Shown piece by piece: positions 23,463 to 34,703 of a DNA stretch of 64,000 nt. The stretch's first letter is position 1. Each line of letters begins with the position of its first letter. The stretch spans positions 34,327,608 to 34,391,607 of the forward strand of contig CAMGYJ010000010.1 in assembly GCA_946122785.1 (NCBI GenBank). Direction: 5' to 3'. Under the pieces are notes generated by a model. It was not told the origin of the DNA and did no database searches. It saw only the letters and a program-made list of their open reading frames with translations. Source of the stretch: Linum tenue (taxonomy: Eukaryota; Streptophyta; Magnoliopsida; Malpighiales; Linaceae). The translations under genes and the position numbers were made by a program.

Positions 23463-23720
23463 GTTAATATATCTAGGATTAATTCACCAGCATAGCCATA
23501 ACTTTCACGGTTTTGACAAATATAGCCACTTTTTGAATAATACACAGATGTAGCCATACTTTTCAAACATCGTTGACTAATCTAGCCATCTCCCTTAAAA
23601 GATTTGACGGAGTTAACATCTCCGTCAGTTAAGTGGGCGTTTTGCTGATCTGTCCGCCAAATGGATGACACGTCATCGCCAACCGAATGGACTTAGCCAC
23701 GTGGACGCCACATCGGATTA
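23463..23720. mobile_element. MULE-type terminal repeat (one end only)
   Basis: The segment begins GGGTTAATATATCTAGG and contains ATAACTTTCACGGTTTTGAC, close to the end of the MITE at 51078-51338 (AAACTTTCACGGTTGTG). It continues with GACGGAGTTAACATCTCCGTC and a CACGTGGACGCCACATC stretch, a composition like the MULE ends at 37574 and 48719. The opposite end was not found. MULE transposase remains lie 1.3 kb further in, so this is probably the left end of that element. Confidence 0.5.
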
Positions 23721-24056
23721 AAAAGAATATTGAACTCTCTCTCTCCTTCATTGTTGTCGTTTTCATTCCCTTCCTCTCTTGTTTTCTAGGGTTCGTAGAT
23801 CAGAGACTCATTTTCAATCCCTTCTTCTTTCTATTTTCAATCCCTTCCCTCGATACCTCCTCTCCACCCCAACTCCTCACTGCCGTCGACTCCTCCTCCT
23901 CAGCATACCCATATCGCCTCCCCTTTGCCGCCTCGGCTACTGTCCCCTGTTACTCTCACGATTCCATTTTCGCCTCCATACACCAATATTATAATCACCG
24001 ATTCCATTTTCGCCTAAATAAACCAATATCCCAGCCGTTCCTTCATCTCCGAATCC

Positions 24057-24626
24057 ATGCCGAATAGGTCTGGAAAGAAGGTGGATTTCAATGTTGCCGA
24101 TTCCGGATCAGCAAGCACCAATAGTAGGATTGTCGTTCGATGCGAGCACAACGTCCCATGTGTTCTTAAAACTTCTGGTACTTATACGAACCCAGGGCGG
24201 AAATTCTACGGTTGTCCTTATTGGAAGGTAAGCAATACAGGGGTTGTGTGACCCAATTGGTTTTTACCTACAGTTTTGACTTTCATGCTTATTATTTCAC
24301 TGCGGGATAGGAAAAAAACTTGTCAATTTTTTCGGTGGGTGGAATCAAACGATGATGAAACTGGCTCATGGACTAATGAAATGGGTTCTATTAAGAATCT
24401 GGAAGAGAGTCTGATGCTAGCAGAAAGGAAGGCAGAGAAGATGAAGAAGGAGAAAGAATTGTTGGCCGAAGAACTAAGCAGATTGATGCTTTCTCATGAG
24501 GTTATGGTGATGCGTGTTAAGAGATTGGATGATGATGTCCGTATCATTCGATACCTGTTGATTGGTGCTGTATTTATGAATGCTATATTGGTTGTTGTTC
24601 TTTGGAGGCCAAAATCTGGTCTGTAG
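24057..24626 (+). pseudogene. GRF zinc finger protein with coiled coil and membrane anchor (frameshifted)
   Basis: Exon 1 (24057-24227) encodes 57 residues with the first half of a GRF finger: RCEHNVPCVLKTSGTYTNPG then RKFYGCPYWK. Exon 2 (from 24311) gives KTCQFFRWVE, completing the finger. An EEL/KKEKEL-type coiled coil follows, then a hydrophobic segment (YLLIGAVFMNAILVVVL). The GT-AG junction leaves exon 2 out of frame by one base at a run of seven A (24312-24318). Either this is a disabling insertion or the splice differs. Short GRF-finger genes of this layout are frequent in plant transposon-rich DNA; the cellular role is unknown. A MULE-like end lies just upstream. Confidence 0.7.
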
Positions 24627-25009
24627 TTAGCATTCTGTGGATTAGGCAATTTGTAGGAGTTGTTGTTTGAGTAAGTTTAACAAATGTATGCAAGCTTTAA
24701 ATGTAAGGATCTTTACTTATTAATGTAACATGTGGTCTCTCTATTTCCTTAAAGCAATATAATCTTGGTTTTTTTGAGACACATATATTAAGCAAGTGCA
24801 AAAGGGTGCACATCAAAATGTTGTCCATTAAAAGAGTACATCATACACCTGCAACTAACAACTTGCACTTGCATCCATAAAAGTGTGTTCATTTGCATCC
24901 CTAACTTCAGTACTTGCTACCTAATCTGCTAAGAACTGCTTCCTGAGTCATGTAATCGTCATTACATAGCAACGTGCACATAAGTGTCTACTATCGACAT
25001 TACACAAAA
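24627..25009. other. 3' flank of the GRF gene
   Basis: AT-rich sequence between the convergent GRF and MULE remnants. Nothing coding was recognised. Confidence 0.4.
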
Positions 25010-26395
25010 GATGACTCAAGCATCATATTCTTCCTACATCTAAGGCTGACTAGGTGGTGGCTGACTTCCATGCAGGTCCACGACAGTTGGTTGAGGTCCA
25101 CGAACTGGCCTGCCAGCAGCTCCATTAAGCTGAAATGAGTAACAAACATATTAGTAATCAATTCCATTACATTAAATCGACTTATTACAATTACAAGACA
25201 GGTTGGAAACACACCTAACATACTGGTTCTATGTCCTCTCATTAACATAAACGCCAACTCCAGATGTTGCAATTCGCAATTCCCTTTCAATTGTTCTTCT
25301 ATCAGCCACATTGAGTATCACATCCTACATATATGCAAAGGAAGTTACGCAAATTTGTCTCAATCAAGGCCATGCTTGCATTAGGAAGGAAACCACTTAC
25401 TTGTACACCATTTCCTCTATTCAGGGGACAAGTCCTTGCGTTGTGAGTGGAACTCTGACATTTGTAACAATGAATGGCCCTCTTCCTTCTAGTATCCTGG
25501 CCCGATTCTCGCGTAGCAGGTGGTTGTGTATTCCTCTGTGTATTTCTCTCCTGCAAGGAGCAAACAGTTAAATCACACCACATTCCAAATCTAACAAAGA
25601 CTAAGGATTAACAAGAATCTTACCACCGCAACTTCTACAACAGGGGGTGCCTTGCAAGATCTGGCATTGTGCCCCTCGCCGCCACACTTGGAGCAGTGGA
25701 TGAGATTACCTCTCCTTGTAACCTCTTCACCAACCCCGTTTCTTTGTGCTCTGGTCTCCTACACCTCATTTTCACTCCTTCTTCTTTTCTTTTTTGGCCT
25801 GCCAGGCATTGATCTAATATTGGGAGGATGAACAGGTGTTCCCTCAGGTGCAGGCCATGCTTGCCTACCATCAAGGCAAGGTATCCCATAATTGTATGCG
25901 AAACTAGCCATGTAGACATGATAGTATGAAGTCACATAATCATCAACTTCTCTTTTAGATGGCTAATAGCTGAAACCGCGTGGCAGCATGGAATGCCAAT
26001 AAGTTGCCAGTAGCCACAAGAGCAACTACATTCAGCCAGATCTACTATAAACCCTTCACCCCCTTCTTTACCTCACACCTTGCATTGAGAGTTTGCTTAG
26101 CTACACATAACCTAGCCTCCTCCTTTTCCCTTTCAACTTGTTTCCTAATCCTTGGAGGCAAGGTGTCTGTACACTTTGGAAACATTTCTGACTTAAGCAC
26201 TACCCTGTCCATCATGTACTGCCTTATACCCTCCAGCATGTCTACAATTATAACAATTCAACCATTCCATGTCTCACATACATTGCTCTCAACAGAGTCA
26301 CATTTCGAATAACATGATAGGAAGGCACGACAAAAACGACGAGGTTCAGCAGCCATAAAGTCTGCATATGGTGTAGAACCCACCTCTCGCTCTTC
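25010..26395 (-). pseudogene. MULE (MuDR-type) transposase C-terminal remnant
   Basis: Minus-strand pieces appear in the order expected of a mudrA-like transposase: RRFCRAFLSCYSKCDSVESN, MLEGIRQYMMDR, a SWIM finger CSCGYWQLIGIPCCHAVSAI, YYHVYMASFAYNYGIPCLDG, then two CCHC knuckles (CSKCGGEGHNARSC and CYKCQSSTHNARTC), and ATSGVGVYVNERT. Several frameshifts and stops interrupt them. The MULE catalytic domain N-terminal to this is missing, cut off near 26395 where unrelated sequence begins. It is inactive. Confidence 0.85.
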
Positions 26396-26639
26396 TCGTG
26401 CTGGTCTCGATCTTCAGGTTTGCCCCATCTTCTTCTCTTCTAGATCTTGCCCCCTCTCTGTTTGCTCGGTTCTTCTTTTCCCCTGTATCTCGCGCTCTAA
26501 GATTTTGTTCATCTGTGTTTGGTTTACTTGTCTCATCTTTGGTTTTGGGTTTTTTTTGGTATATTGATTCTGGGTTTGTGTCGGTTCAGTCGGTTGACGG
26601 CGGGGTTGTGTCGGCAATTGAATCTGGGTCGGCGATGGC

Positions 26640-27787
26640 GAGAGGAAGCTTCGCGGCACAAACTAGCTATAGTGCGTGTATCTATAACTTTTGTGTCTGT
26701 GGCTAGCAAGAGAAGGGGAGACTTACTATGCTGCTCGTTGGAATTGTACTTATGTGATGCTTTCTATTGCCTTGGTTTACAAAGAGGTTTTTCCTCGGTT
26801 GAGACTACGAGATTCAGGTTATACTACCGTGCCAAGTGAAGATGAGTGGATTATGGCAGAAAAGATTTGTGAGAAGTTAAAGTTGTTTTACAACATCACA
26901 TAAGTGTTTTCAGGTTCTACCTATCCAACTGCCAATATTTTTTCCCCCAAGGTTTGTGAGATAAAGGTTTCTTTGAATCAACGAGTGTTATCTCCTGATA
27001 CATATATTGCAAATATGGCATCACGAATGTTGGAGAAGTTTGATGATTATTGGGATATCATTCATGGAATGATGGCAGTTGCTGCAATTCTAGATCCTAG
27101 ATACAAGATGAAAATTTTGGTATGGGCGTTTGAACCAATTTATGGTGTTTTGGCTGAACACCATCTGAAGATGATTAAAGGAATTGTTTATGATTTGCTT
27201 AATCAGTACAAGAGTTCAGAACCTAATGAGGAGTTTGCAAGTGGTACAACTATGTTTTCTGGGTCGAGTCAGCAAGTAGATGATGATTTTCTTGATGGAT
27301 TTGATAGGTTTGTAAGTGGTGATCATAGAGTTTCAAATGTGAAAGTAGAATTTGACACTTATTTGAGTGATGGGGTATACCAAGAAGTGATGAGTTTGAT
27401 ATATTAGCTTGGTTGGAAGAATCAAGGGCTCAAGTATCCAACTTTGAGGTTGATAGCAAGAGATATTCTAGCCATCCCCGTGACGACAGTTGTTTCGGAA
27501 TCTCTTTTAGCACATGTGGGAGATTGTTGAGTCCGCATCGTAGTTGACTTGACGCTAATGCTATCGAGGCGTTGATGTGTTCTCAAAATTGGTTACTAAA
27601 TGAGGTCAAAGGTATATGATTTATGTTTTTATCAAAGGTATAACATTGTATATCATTGGTTACTAATTGGTTTCAATTTTGACATAGGTGTGTTCAAAGT
27701 TACTCATGATTTGAGTCATGCAACTATAGACGATGAGAACGCGGAAGATGCAGATTTTGATGAAGATGGGGAGGAGCATGACAATTG
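26640..27787 (+). pseudogene. hAT transposase C-terminal remnant
   Basis: Frames in order encode KICEKLKLFYNIT, a stop at 26901-26903, then VFSGSTYPTANIF, MAVAAILDPRYKMKI (the RNase-H-like core region of plant hAT transposases) and, in a shifted frame, EFDILAWLEE, RLIARDILAIPV and FSTCGRLLSPHRS, which is the hAT dimerisation signature. A further stop follows, then an intron and an acidic tail ending at 27787. The BED finger and first catalytic part are missing. This is RICESLEEPER/DAYSLEEPER-like in layout and inactive. Confidence 0.85.
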
Positions 27788-28998
27788 AAGTGGTGCCAAG
27801 AAGCATTATGTTTTTTTGGGTTAGGTTTGTATGAATTAGGTGGTTCCTTATATTGAGTTATGTGGCTTGGAATATGGATGGCAGTTCGAGACAAAGGTTG
27901 ATATATTAGGTGCTTGTGGTCTGGATTACTTGAGATGATTCCTTAGATTGAGTTATGTGTTTTGTGGCTTGGAATATAGATGACAGTTCTAGACAAAGGG
28001 TGATATATTAGGTGCTTGTGGTCTGGATTACTTGAGATGGACATGATTCTGCTTTGGTTTTGCTGCTATCTCTGTAGCATGTTACATTTCTCCCAACTTG
28101 TACCTGCTTTGAATGTTTCCTGTTTGCTACTATCTCCACTGATTCACTCCTATTCTATGATGTAAACAGGACTAAGACTTAGAAATATTATTTGGGTCTG
28201 TTTTCTAATAAGCAGGACTTTCAACTTACCAAAATCTAACTTATACCCAAATGGACCCATTTGGGCCGGCCCAAATATACATGCCCATTCTGGACCCAAT
28301 CTAAACCCAACCCAACCCAAAAAAGTAAAAAGAAATTTGGGTCCAAACCCAATACCCATATGGGTCAAGGTATTTGGGTCAAAAGACCCAATAGGCCTAC
28401 CCATTGACAAGCCTAGAGTTGACCCACTGACCAGACTAGTCCCAACACTTGAGGGTCAGACAGGGTCAAGAAGGAGAAAGGAACGTGACGGGTCAGTTAT
28501 ACATTTGACTCTTGAGGGACGGATCAGACAGGATCAGAGACAGAGACAGGTTTGGACAATTTTCAGCCCTATCTCAAACTAATAATACATGCATGGTTTA
28601 GCTTTAGAAATCTAAGTCGTAAAACAATCCATCTTCATATTCCACCCGCAAATTAATAAGATTATACTAGCTAGGTTTCATGGATAGAAACAATTTATAC
28701 CATAATATATTCACGTCGTTCATACTTTAAACAAATCGGGAGAGCAATATTAGGGCTTGACCAGAATAGAGTAATGATTTATAGTATAAATAGATAATAT
28801 AAACGAATAAATGTAGGCAAATATATAACGTGAATCCCTGTAGGCGAAAATCCAATCGTTGCCACCTTTCACAGTTTAACAAAAAACGAAGAACCAACCC
28901 AAATATATAGCAAAAAAAGCCACTCCTAGGCTTCCCCAATCGTATTAAGTTACGGTAGGTACATGAACAACACATTAATGAAGAAACCCTCTCTCACC
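27788..28998. other. hAT 3' region and promoter-side sequence
   Basis: A direct repeat of about 85 bp (from TTGAGTTATGTG to ATTACTTGAGATG) occurs at about 27850-27935 and 27950-28038. From 28240 to 28412 the sequence is rich in ACCCAAATGGG motifs and ends CCCATTGACAAGCCTA, typical of a hAT terminus and probably the 3' end of the transposase remnant. The 5' end was not found. At 28577-28760 is the repeat shared with 21737-22300. Confidence 0.45.
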
Positions 28999-29041
28999 TC
29001 TATATAACTTGCTTCCTAATCACAAAGGCGCGAAACCAAAG

Positions 29042-29701
29042 ATGCGGAACACCACTACTGGTTTCGACGCTCCGAGCCCTGTGGCGGCTACTCCCAACGT
29101 AGCCGAGGAGACGGCCACAGCGGGGGAGACAACCACAGCGGCGGCGGCGGCGGCGCCTTCTATAGAACCCACTTCCCACCCTCACCCTTCAGCGGAGGAC
29201 GTGGCTCATGCAGCCGCCACCCTGCAGGCGGCGTTCGACGACCAAACGACGCCGTCACAGCCGCCAAGAGGTGAGAAGAGAAAATGTAGTAGGGAGATAA
29301 GCAACGTGCCGTCGAGGGATCCCACGTGCTACGAGTGTGGGAAGAAGTTCGCCACGTGGAAGGCGGTCTTCGGGCACTTGAGGATCCACACGGACAGGCC
29401 TTTCCGGGGTGCGTTTCCTCCGCCGGTGGGCGCTGACTGGACGCCGTCGTCGTCGTCCGCTGCCGACAGGCAGCAGTGTTGGAGACAGGAACCGAGGCTA
29501 GGGTTTGGTGTCGACCTTAACGTTCCTCTCATGCTGATGAACAATGATGGTGACGAGGTTGATACTACGGCGACGAAACGGCGTCGGATAATCGATTTGA
29601 ACAGACGCGCGGCCGATGAGGAGGCGGGGACAAGCAACGAAGAGGACGAAAGCAAAGAGGAGGAAGAGAAAGGGGAAGCAGAGAGAGACCATGAAACATG
29701 A
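29042..29701 (+). CDS. Single C2H2 zinc finger protein with DLN-type repression motifs
   Basis: An intronless gene of 219 residues runs from ATG 29042. TATATAA at 29001-29007 lies about 40 bp upstream. One finger, CYECGKKFATWKAVFGHLRI ending with H (C-x2-C-x12-H-x3-H), sits near residue 105. It has KAVFGH in place of the usual QALGGH plant core. An alanine-rich N-terminal region precedes it. Two DLN motifs (VDLNVPL and IIDLNRR) and a basic KRRR patch lie in the C-terminal half, before an acidic tail. DLN/EAR motifs normally recruit TOPLESS-type co-repressors, so a nuclear transcriptional repressor is likely. Targets are unknown. Upstream codons in frame lack ATG, which supports this start. 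Confidence 0.88.
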   Translation: MRNTTTGFDAPSPVAATPNVAEETATAGETTTAAAAAAPSIEPTSHPHPSAEDVAHAAATLQAAFDDQTTPSQPPRGEKRKCSREISNVPSRDPTCYECGKKFATWKAVFGHLRIHTDRPFRGAFPPPVGADWTPSSSSAADRQQCWRQEPRLGFGVDLNVPLMLMNNDGDEVDTTATKRRRIIDLNRRAADEEAGTSNEEDESKEEEEKGEAERDHET

Positions 29702-30065
29702 AACTTTGTAGTTGAAGTGGAAGTTGAGGGTTTGGTTATTGACCATATAGTTTCGTATTCGTATGAAATATGAAACACTTTTGTATATATTAGTCACAAG
29801 TCTATGGTAGAGTGAGAGAGGTTTAGTTACTGTTTGATTTTATTCGAGATAGCTTGAGGTATTTCTTTGTGCTTAACTTGGTCAAGCAATAGTGCATGGA
29901 GCAAAATGTAATTAAGGTTAGTAATAAGACTACAATAATCACTGTTGCAACCACTTGCCTGTTTTATTTTTTGTCAATTCTCTTCTCAAGCTCTCGAAGT
30001 TTCTTCTGCCGTTTGGCCCTCCCCTAGATCCTCATAGCATTCACCCTTATTCGGCTTCAACTATA
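29702..30065. other. 3' flank of the C2H2 gene
   Basis: It includes the presumed 3' UTR. No other feature was recognised. Confidence 0.4.
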
Positions 30066-30660
30066 TATGAACTTTGATGTTGCCATAAACCAAAATTTTG
30101 GTTGTTCATTTGGCCTTATTGTGCGTGGTGTGGACGAGCTTGTATTGCGGGCTCTTGGGCCGACAATAGGGTGTATCTGATCCCTAACTCACGAGAGTTG
30201 TTTGCAGCTAGAGATATCGTTTCACTTGCGGTCTCAAGAAATCTACTTCGACTTATCGTAAAAGGTGATTCCGAAGTGGTGATTCGAAATGGACACCAGA
30301 GCATGCCTAGACCAAAGCGCTCCTGTTTGGTCTCCTCACGGCCATTCACCATCAATTTCTCCCAGCCATTGTAGAGATGGACTGCCAGGAGCTCTTCTCG
30401 CAAATTGGAAATGAGGATCGGCGACTGACAGAGGTGGGTCTGATTGTGGACGAGATAGAAGAGGTGGCAGCAGAGATTGGAGAAGATAAGGTTCGCTGGG
30501 CTTTCACCAGGAGGCTAGCAAACACAGCGGCCCACTTAACGGCCCACACAAATTGTAACTGGGAGGCCCGCGACGAATGGGTCACCGGACCCCCTACTTT
30601 TCTTCTTTAAGCACTTGCAAACGATTCCTTAAATAAAAGCTCAGGTTGATTATAAAAAAA
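30066..30660 (+). pseudogene. LINE RNase H fragment with poly(A) tail
   Basis: Frames in order read NFDVAINQNFGCSFGLIVRG (RNase H start), AARDIVSLAVSRNLLRLIVK with GDSEVVIR, and IEEVAAEIGEDKVRWAFTRR with LANTAAHLTAH, then a stop. At least two frameshifts separate them. The sequence ends in A9 near 30660. It is a 5'-truncated LINE copy that kept only the RVT_3 domain. Confidence 0.8.
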
Positions 30661-30693
30661 AATACATGCACGTATTCATACAAAATTGTATAA

Positions 30694-31276
30694 GGGTGCG
30701 TTTGGATAAGTGTATTTTAAATGTAAGGTATTTGAAATACTAGCATTTGAAATGAATGTATTTGAAGTATTAGCATTTGAAATACATGTAATTCAAATTC
30801 ATTGTTTGGATACTCATTTGTAATTTGTTTGTATTTTTGTATTTATGATTTTCAATTTCAATTTTTAATTTTCTGGTCACTTACTACAAATTTTGGTAAA
30901 TTACAGTTTGGTACCCAAAATTATTTTTTCTTACAATTTAGTACCTAAACTTTTAAAATTTTACAAAAAGGTCCTGAAATTTTGATGGTAAAATTACATT
31001 TTGGTACCTTTATATGTTTTGCCTCATACTATAGTACCTAAACTTTTCATATTTTACAAATAGGTCCATTCTTTTGTTAGGAAGTATTTCAAATCACTAG
31101 TTGTTGAAATGTATTTGAAGTTGACAAAAAATACACTAGACATGTATTTGGAAATCACCCCATGAATTTGACACAAATCCAAATACCAAATGTAATTAAT
31201 ATCCAAACACATGATTTGGTATTTGGAAATCCAAATCACAAATACCAAATCCAAATCCTTGTATCCAAACGCACCC
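30694..31276. mobile_element. Harbinger/Tourist-like MITE
   Basis: The ends are GGGTGCGTTTGGATA and its inverse TATCCAAACGCACCC, flanked by the trinucleotide TAA on both sides (30691-30693, 31277-31279). A 3-bp TAA duplication and G-starting inverted ends fit PIF/Harbinger MITEs. The interior is AT-rich, with repeated TTTGGTACC/TAGTACCTAAACTTTT phrases and no coding capacity. Confidence 0.75.
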
Positions 31277-31442
31277 TAAAGGTATTTGTTAAAATTTTGT
31301 AGTATAAGCTATAAGGATGTGTTTCTAAAAACAATACATCACATGGATTAGTTTGAAATAACATGAACCCATACTATTGATCAACCTCGCGAAATTGTAG
31401 ATGATAGCCTATTGGTAGTGGTTAAATATAAGCTACACTCAG

Positions 31443-32492
31443 TTACATTACCCACAGAACACCAAGTGAAATAATATAAACAGAACAATCCCATAACAGA
31501 TTCCAACCAATGAAGCTCTGTACTCTTCCTACTGCGCTCGTTTCATCTCTTAGGTAGCTTGGCACATCGAAATCACCTGATCAAGGTTGATGCGTAAAGT
31601 TAGATACTTTTTTCCTCAAGGAATGACAAAAAAAAAAAAAAAAACTTGCTCTCAAGAACTTCATTGATTTCTGTTTACCTCTTCTGTTGCTGGTGAAGCT
31701 GCAGCCCGAGTTGAGAACGACTCGAACATCCCTAACCGTGGCTCGATTGAAGAACACGAAGTCAGACAATAGGTCGTCGATGCAGTCCAGAACGTGGTGG
31801 GTTTCATCGAAGCAAGGCCCGTCACAGAACGCGTCTGTGGCTTCTGTTGGAACGTTGATGTTCCCACTCAGGTTTAGCCTGTATGCGCGATTGCATCGGC
31901 CGTAGATCTGTCACAGATAGCATGAAAACACAATCATTTAAAAATGTTATTTTAGGGGGTTATTTGAGTGATGATAAAGGATTGTCGATATGTGAATTTT
32001 TAAAATCTATGCATCACACCAGATTGTATAGTTGTGTATCGTTTGATATGAGTGTCCTTAGGGTGTGGATTGCTGCCAACAATGAATTTCATTACTAATA
32101 GTAAATACAGAGAGGGAGGGAGGGTGGGATGTAAGAATGCAACGTTTTGATATGTGGTTATGATCTGGACTGGACGTATATGCTGGTGCAAAAATTGGGA
32201 TGCAGCAGGAAGGAATAAAAGAAAGACAGAAAGAGATGTTCTTCACAACCTCATCATTGAAACAGGAGGATGCTTTAGAGATGAACTCCCCTGGCTGATT
32301 CTGTGCGTACCCTGTTTTAACATTGAACAAAATTCTTATAATGGAGCTGAATCAAAGAGAAAGAACAGGCAGAATGGAAGACGATCAGATCATATATTCG
32401 ATTTGAGCAAGAAGAGCAGACTAGCAACCTTTATTGCAGCAAAGTGTGGCCATTGAAATAAGAAGAAAGATAAATTTGCTAGCAGAAGCCAT
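31443..32492 (-). CDS. Small secreted cysteine-containing plant protein (DUF7731-like)
   Basis: Four minus-strand exons, 32429-32492, 32250-32311, 31679-31907 and 31443-31576, join in phase with GT-AG introns to 162 residues. Residues 1-20 form a signal peptide (MASASKFIFLLISMATLC). The mature part has spaced cysteines in blocks KASSCFNDE, YGRCNRAYRLNLSGN, CDGPCFDETHHVLDC, FFNRATVRDV and LNSGCSF, and ends in a hydrophobic segment (YIISLGVLWV), so it may be GPI-anchored or membrane-tethered. This matches a plant family I recall as DUF7731: small secreted proteins of unknown function with NVP and GPC motifs. No single frame shows it whole. A (TA)n tract and TATA-like sequence lie upstream. Confidence 0.82.
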
Positions 32493-33210
32493 AATTGTTG
32501 TAGGAGGCAGAGATCAAGAGACTTTGATGTTGTGAAAGGAGAGGCAAATGGGTTAAAGCATATATATATATATATATATGGTTTTGGCTTTTGAAGTACT
32601 TAGGGTTGAGAGACCAAATGCAACTTTGGATTGAATGTATGACCAAGTGAAACATGAAGCAAATGAAGGAGAAGACGCTAGTAAAAAATACAAGGACAAC
32701 TGGACAGGCAAGACACCCACTTAGGTGTGTGTAAGCCACCAACTTTCAGCCTTTTCTTTTGCTGCTGAAACTCTTCCCTCTCTCAAATATATGGAAAAGA
32801 TAATAGCCAACAGACGGTCAAACGATCTCATCTATAAATTACATTGATGCGCGCCGTCCATTAGTCGAGATTTGCTGCAGATCGATGGTGTCAGCCCCCT
32901 GTGACGCCTACACCATCTGAAGCATAAGATTATGGGCAACAAATCACTTCAACTACTGCAGATATTTGGGGAATATGATACAAACATGTAGAGCTAAACC
33001 AAACTCTATTCAACTTATGTGTATGTTACATTGTTTACCACAAGACGTAAAGAAGAACAAGATCATAACATGTAGAAAGTACCATCCACAATGTCTAGTG
33101 ACAAAAGAAACCACACTAACCAAATTCAAGTATATAAGAAAGGCCACCACCAACCAGAGAACCAAACAAACCAAACCAGTCTCTGTTTCCACTACATACC
33201 CTCCTCAACC
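32493..33210. other. Divergent/tail intergenic region with (TA)n tract
   Basis: It contains the promoter side of the secreted protein gene, a (TA)n microsatellite at about 32559-32579, and the presumed 3' UTR of the SAR1 gene. No further gene was recognised. Confidence 0.5.
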
Positions 33211-34703
33211 CTACTTGATGTACTGAGACATCCACCTGAAGCCTTCTCCGTACCCCATTTTCCGGACAATGCTGCACATGAACACCTCGAGTGGGCGGAC
33301 GTTCGTGTCACCCAAGTTGACTTTCCCTTTCCCTGTTGTGAAGTTGGTGAGCCCCATGTGGTAACGAAGCTCGTCTTCGGAGGCAGCATATGGTAAGTCG
33401 ATCTTGTTCCCGAGTATCAGGAATGGGACGGTGGCCAGTGACTCATCTGAGAGGAGCGCATCGAGCTCCTTTTTGGACTCGGCAAATCTTTCCTTGTCGA
33501 ATGCATCTACCAAGTACACCACCGCATCCACCTTCATATGAGGAGAGAATTGAGATTAGAATAATGATGTGCAGACATATATAACTGGGGTTATGTATGA
33601 TTGTTATTTATCTCCATACTTAAATAATAGCGATACTCGTTACATTATTCAAGCTTCAAAATACAACACGCTGTTAGAAATCAGCGATTTCCTGCTTCTG
33701 GTTGTGTGACTCATACAAATACGCAGTTAGAAAATACCAACGACTTTTACAAATTACGCCGATAAACTACACACCTAATTCCTGTATACTCACCTCTCAA
33801 GTATCATATGATCAAAACGCCCAATCATTGTTACTAGTTAGGTGCCTCATCCAAAGAAATTAGGCACCTCATCACAAGAATTAGGCGCCTAATTCTTGTT
33901 TACTCACCTCTCATGTATCAGAGGATCAACACGCCTAATTCTTGGTACTTGTTAGATGCCTCATCCTAAGAAATTATGCGCCTCATCTGAAGAAATTAGT
34001 CGCCTGATCCTTGTTTACTTACCTCTCGAGAATCAGATGATCAGAAAGCTAAACTAGTGCGGGAAGCATATCAAACAAGCACAAACGTTTTAAGTACAAC
34101 CACCAATGTAGGAGAACATGCAACGAGAAGAATTCCAATACAGCAAACAACACACTAGTGGTGTGAACTGATAAGTCTATAATCCAAGAACCCATCATTC
34201 CTTTTCATTAAGCTGAATTGGACAGAGAAAAGAGGGGAAACCTGAGTATAGTAGTCTTTCCAGACTCGACGAGCAATCTGATGCCCACCCAAATCGAAAG
34301 CTTTGAACTTGATTTTCCCAATGCTCAGCTCTTCAGAAGTCGGGTACTGGGTCGGCTGGTGCTGAACGAGCCTCTGCCCAAAATTCACCAAAACAGGATT
34401 CATAATACAACCCTATCAAAACTTTGAAATTCCCATAGTAAAAATACACATTCAGCTACAATATCGAGAACCTAAATTGATCATATTCGTTAAAATTCAC
34501 CCCTTCCTCGTTCAATTGAAATATCTCGGCAGCAGGACAGGAACAATTACGAAGCTCGGTAAGGAATACAATACCTCATCTTTCAACATGTGAAGCAGAG
34601 TTGTCTTCCCGGCATTATCGAGACCCAGGAACAAGATCTTCGCTTCCTTCTGCCACAGTCCAAGGGAAGCCAGAACTCCATAGAACCAATCGATCAGAAA
34701 CAT
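33211..34703 (-). CDS. SAR1: SAR1 small GTPase (COPII coat initiator)
   Basis: Three exons, 34575-34703, 34242-34373 and 33211-33531, join in phase to 193 residues, the usual SAR1 length. The amphipathic N-terminal helix is [19 protein letters not shown]. The P-loop GLDNAGKT is at 27-34, DLGGH at 70-74 and NKID at 129-132, with the C-terminal block [17 protein letters not shown]. The protein recruits Sec23/24 to ER exit sites when GTP-bound, and His74 of DLGGH is the expected catalytic histidine. All key residues are present and introns are GT-AG. The start at 34701-34703 matches the family's first residue. Intron 2 (710 bp) carries a minisatellite. Confidence 0.97.
33777..34052. repeat. Tandem repeat of about 114 bp in SAR1 intron 2
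   Basis: ACTCACCTCTCAAGTATCA (near 33788), ACTCACCTCTCATGTATCA (near 33902) and ACTTACCTCTCGAGAATCA (near 34017) start successive units 114-115 bp apart. Each unit also contains several AAATTAGGCACCTCATC-like sub-repeats, so the structure is a repeat within a repeat. Confidence 0.8.

Noticed and set aside
29009..29041. Upstream extension of the C2H2 protein
   Set aside because: The first codon there is TTG and lies next to the TATA box; ATG 29042 is the first proper start.
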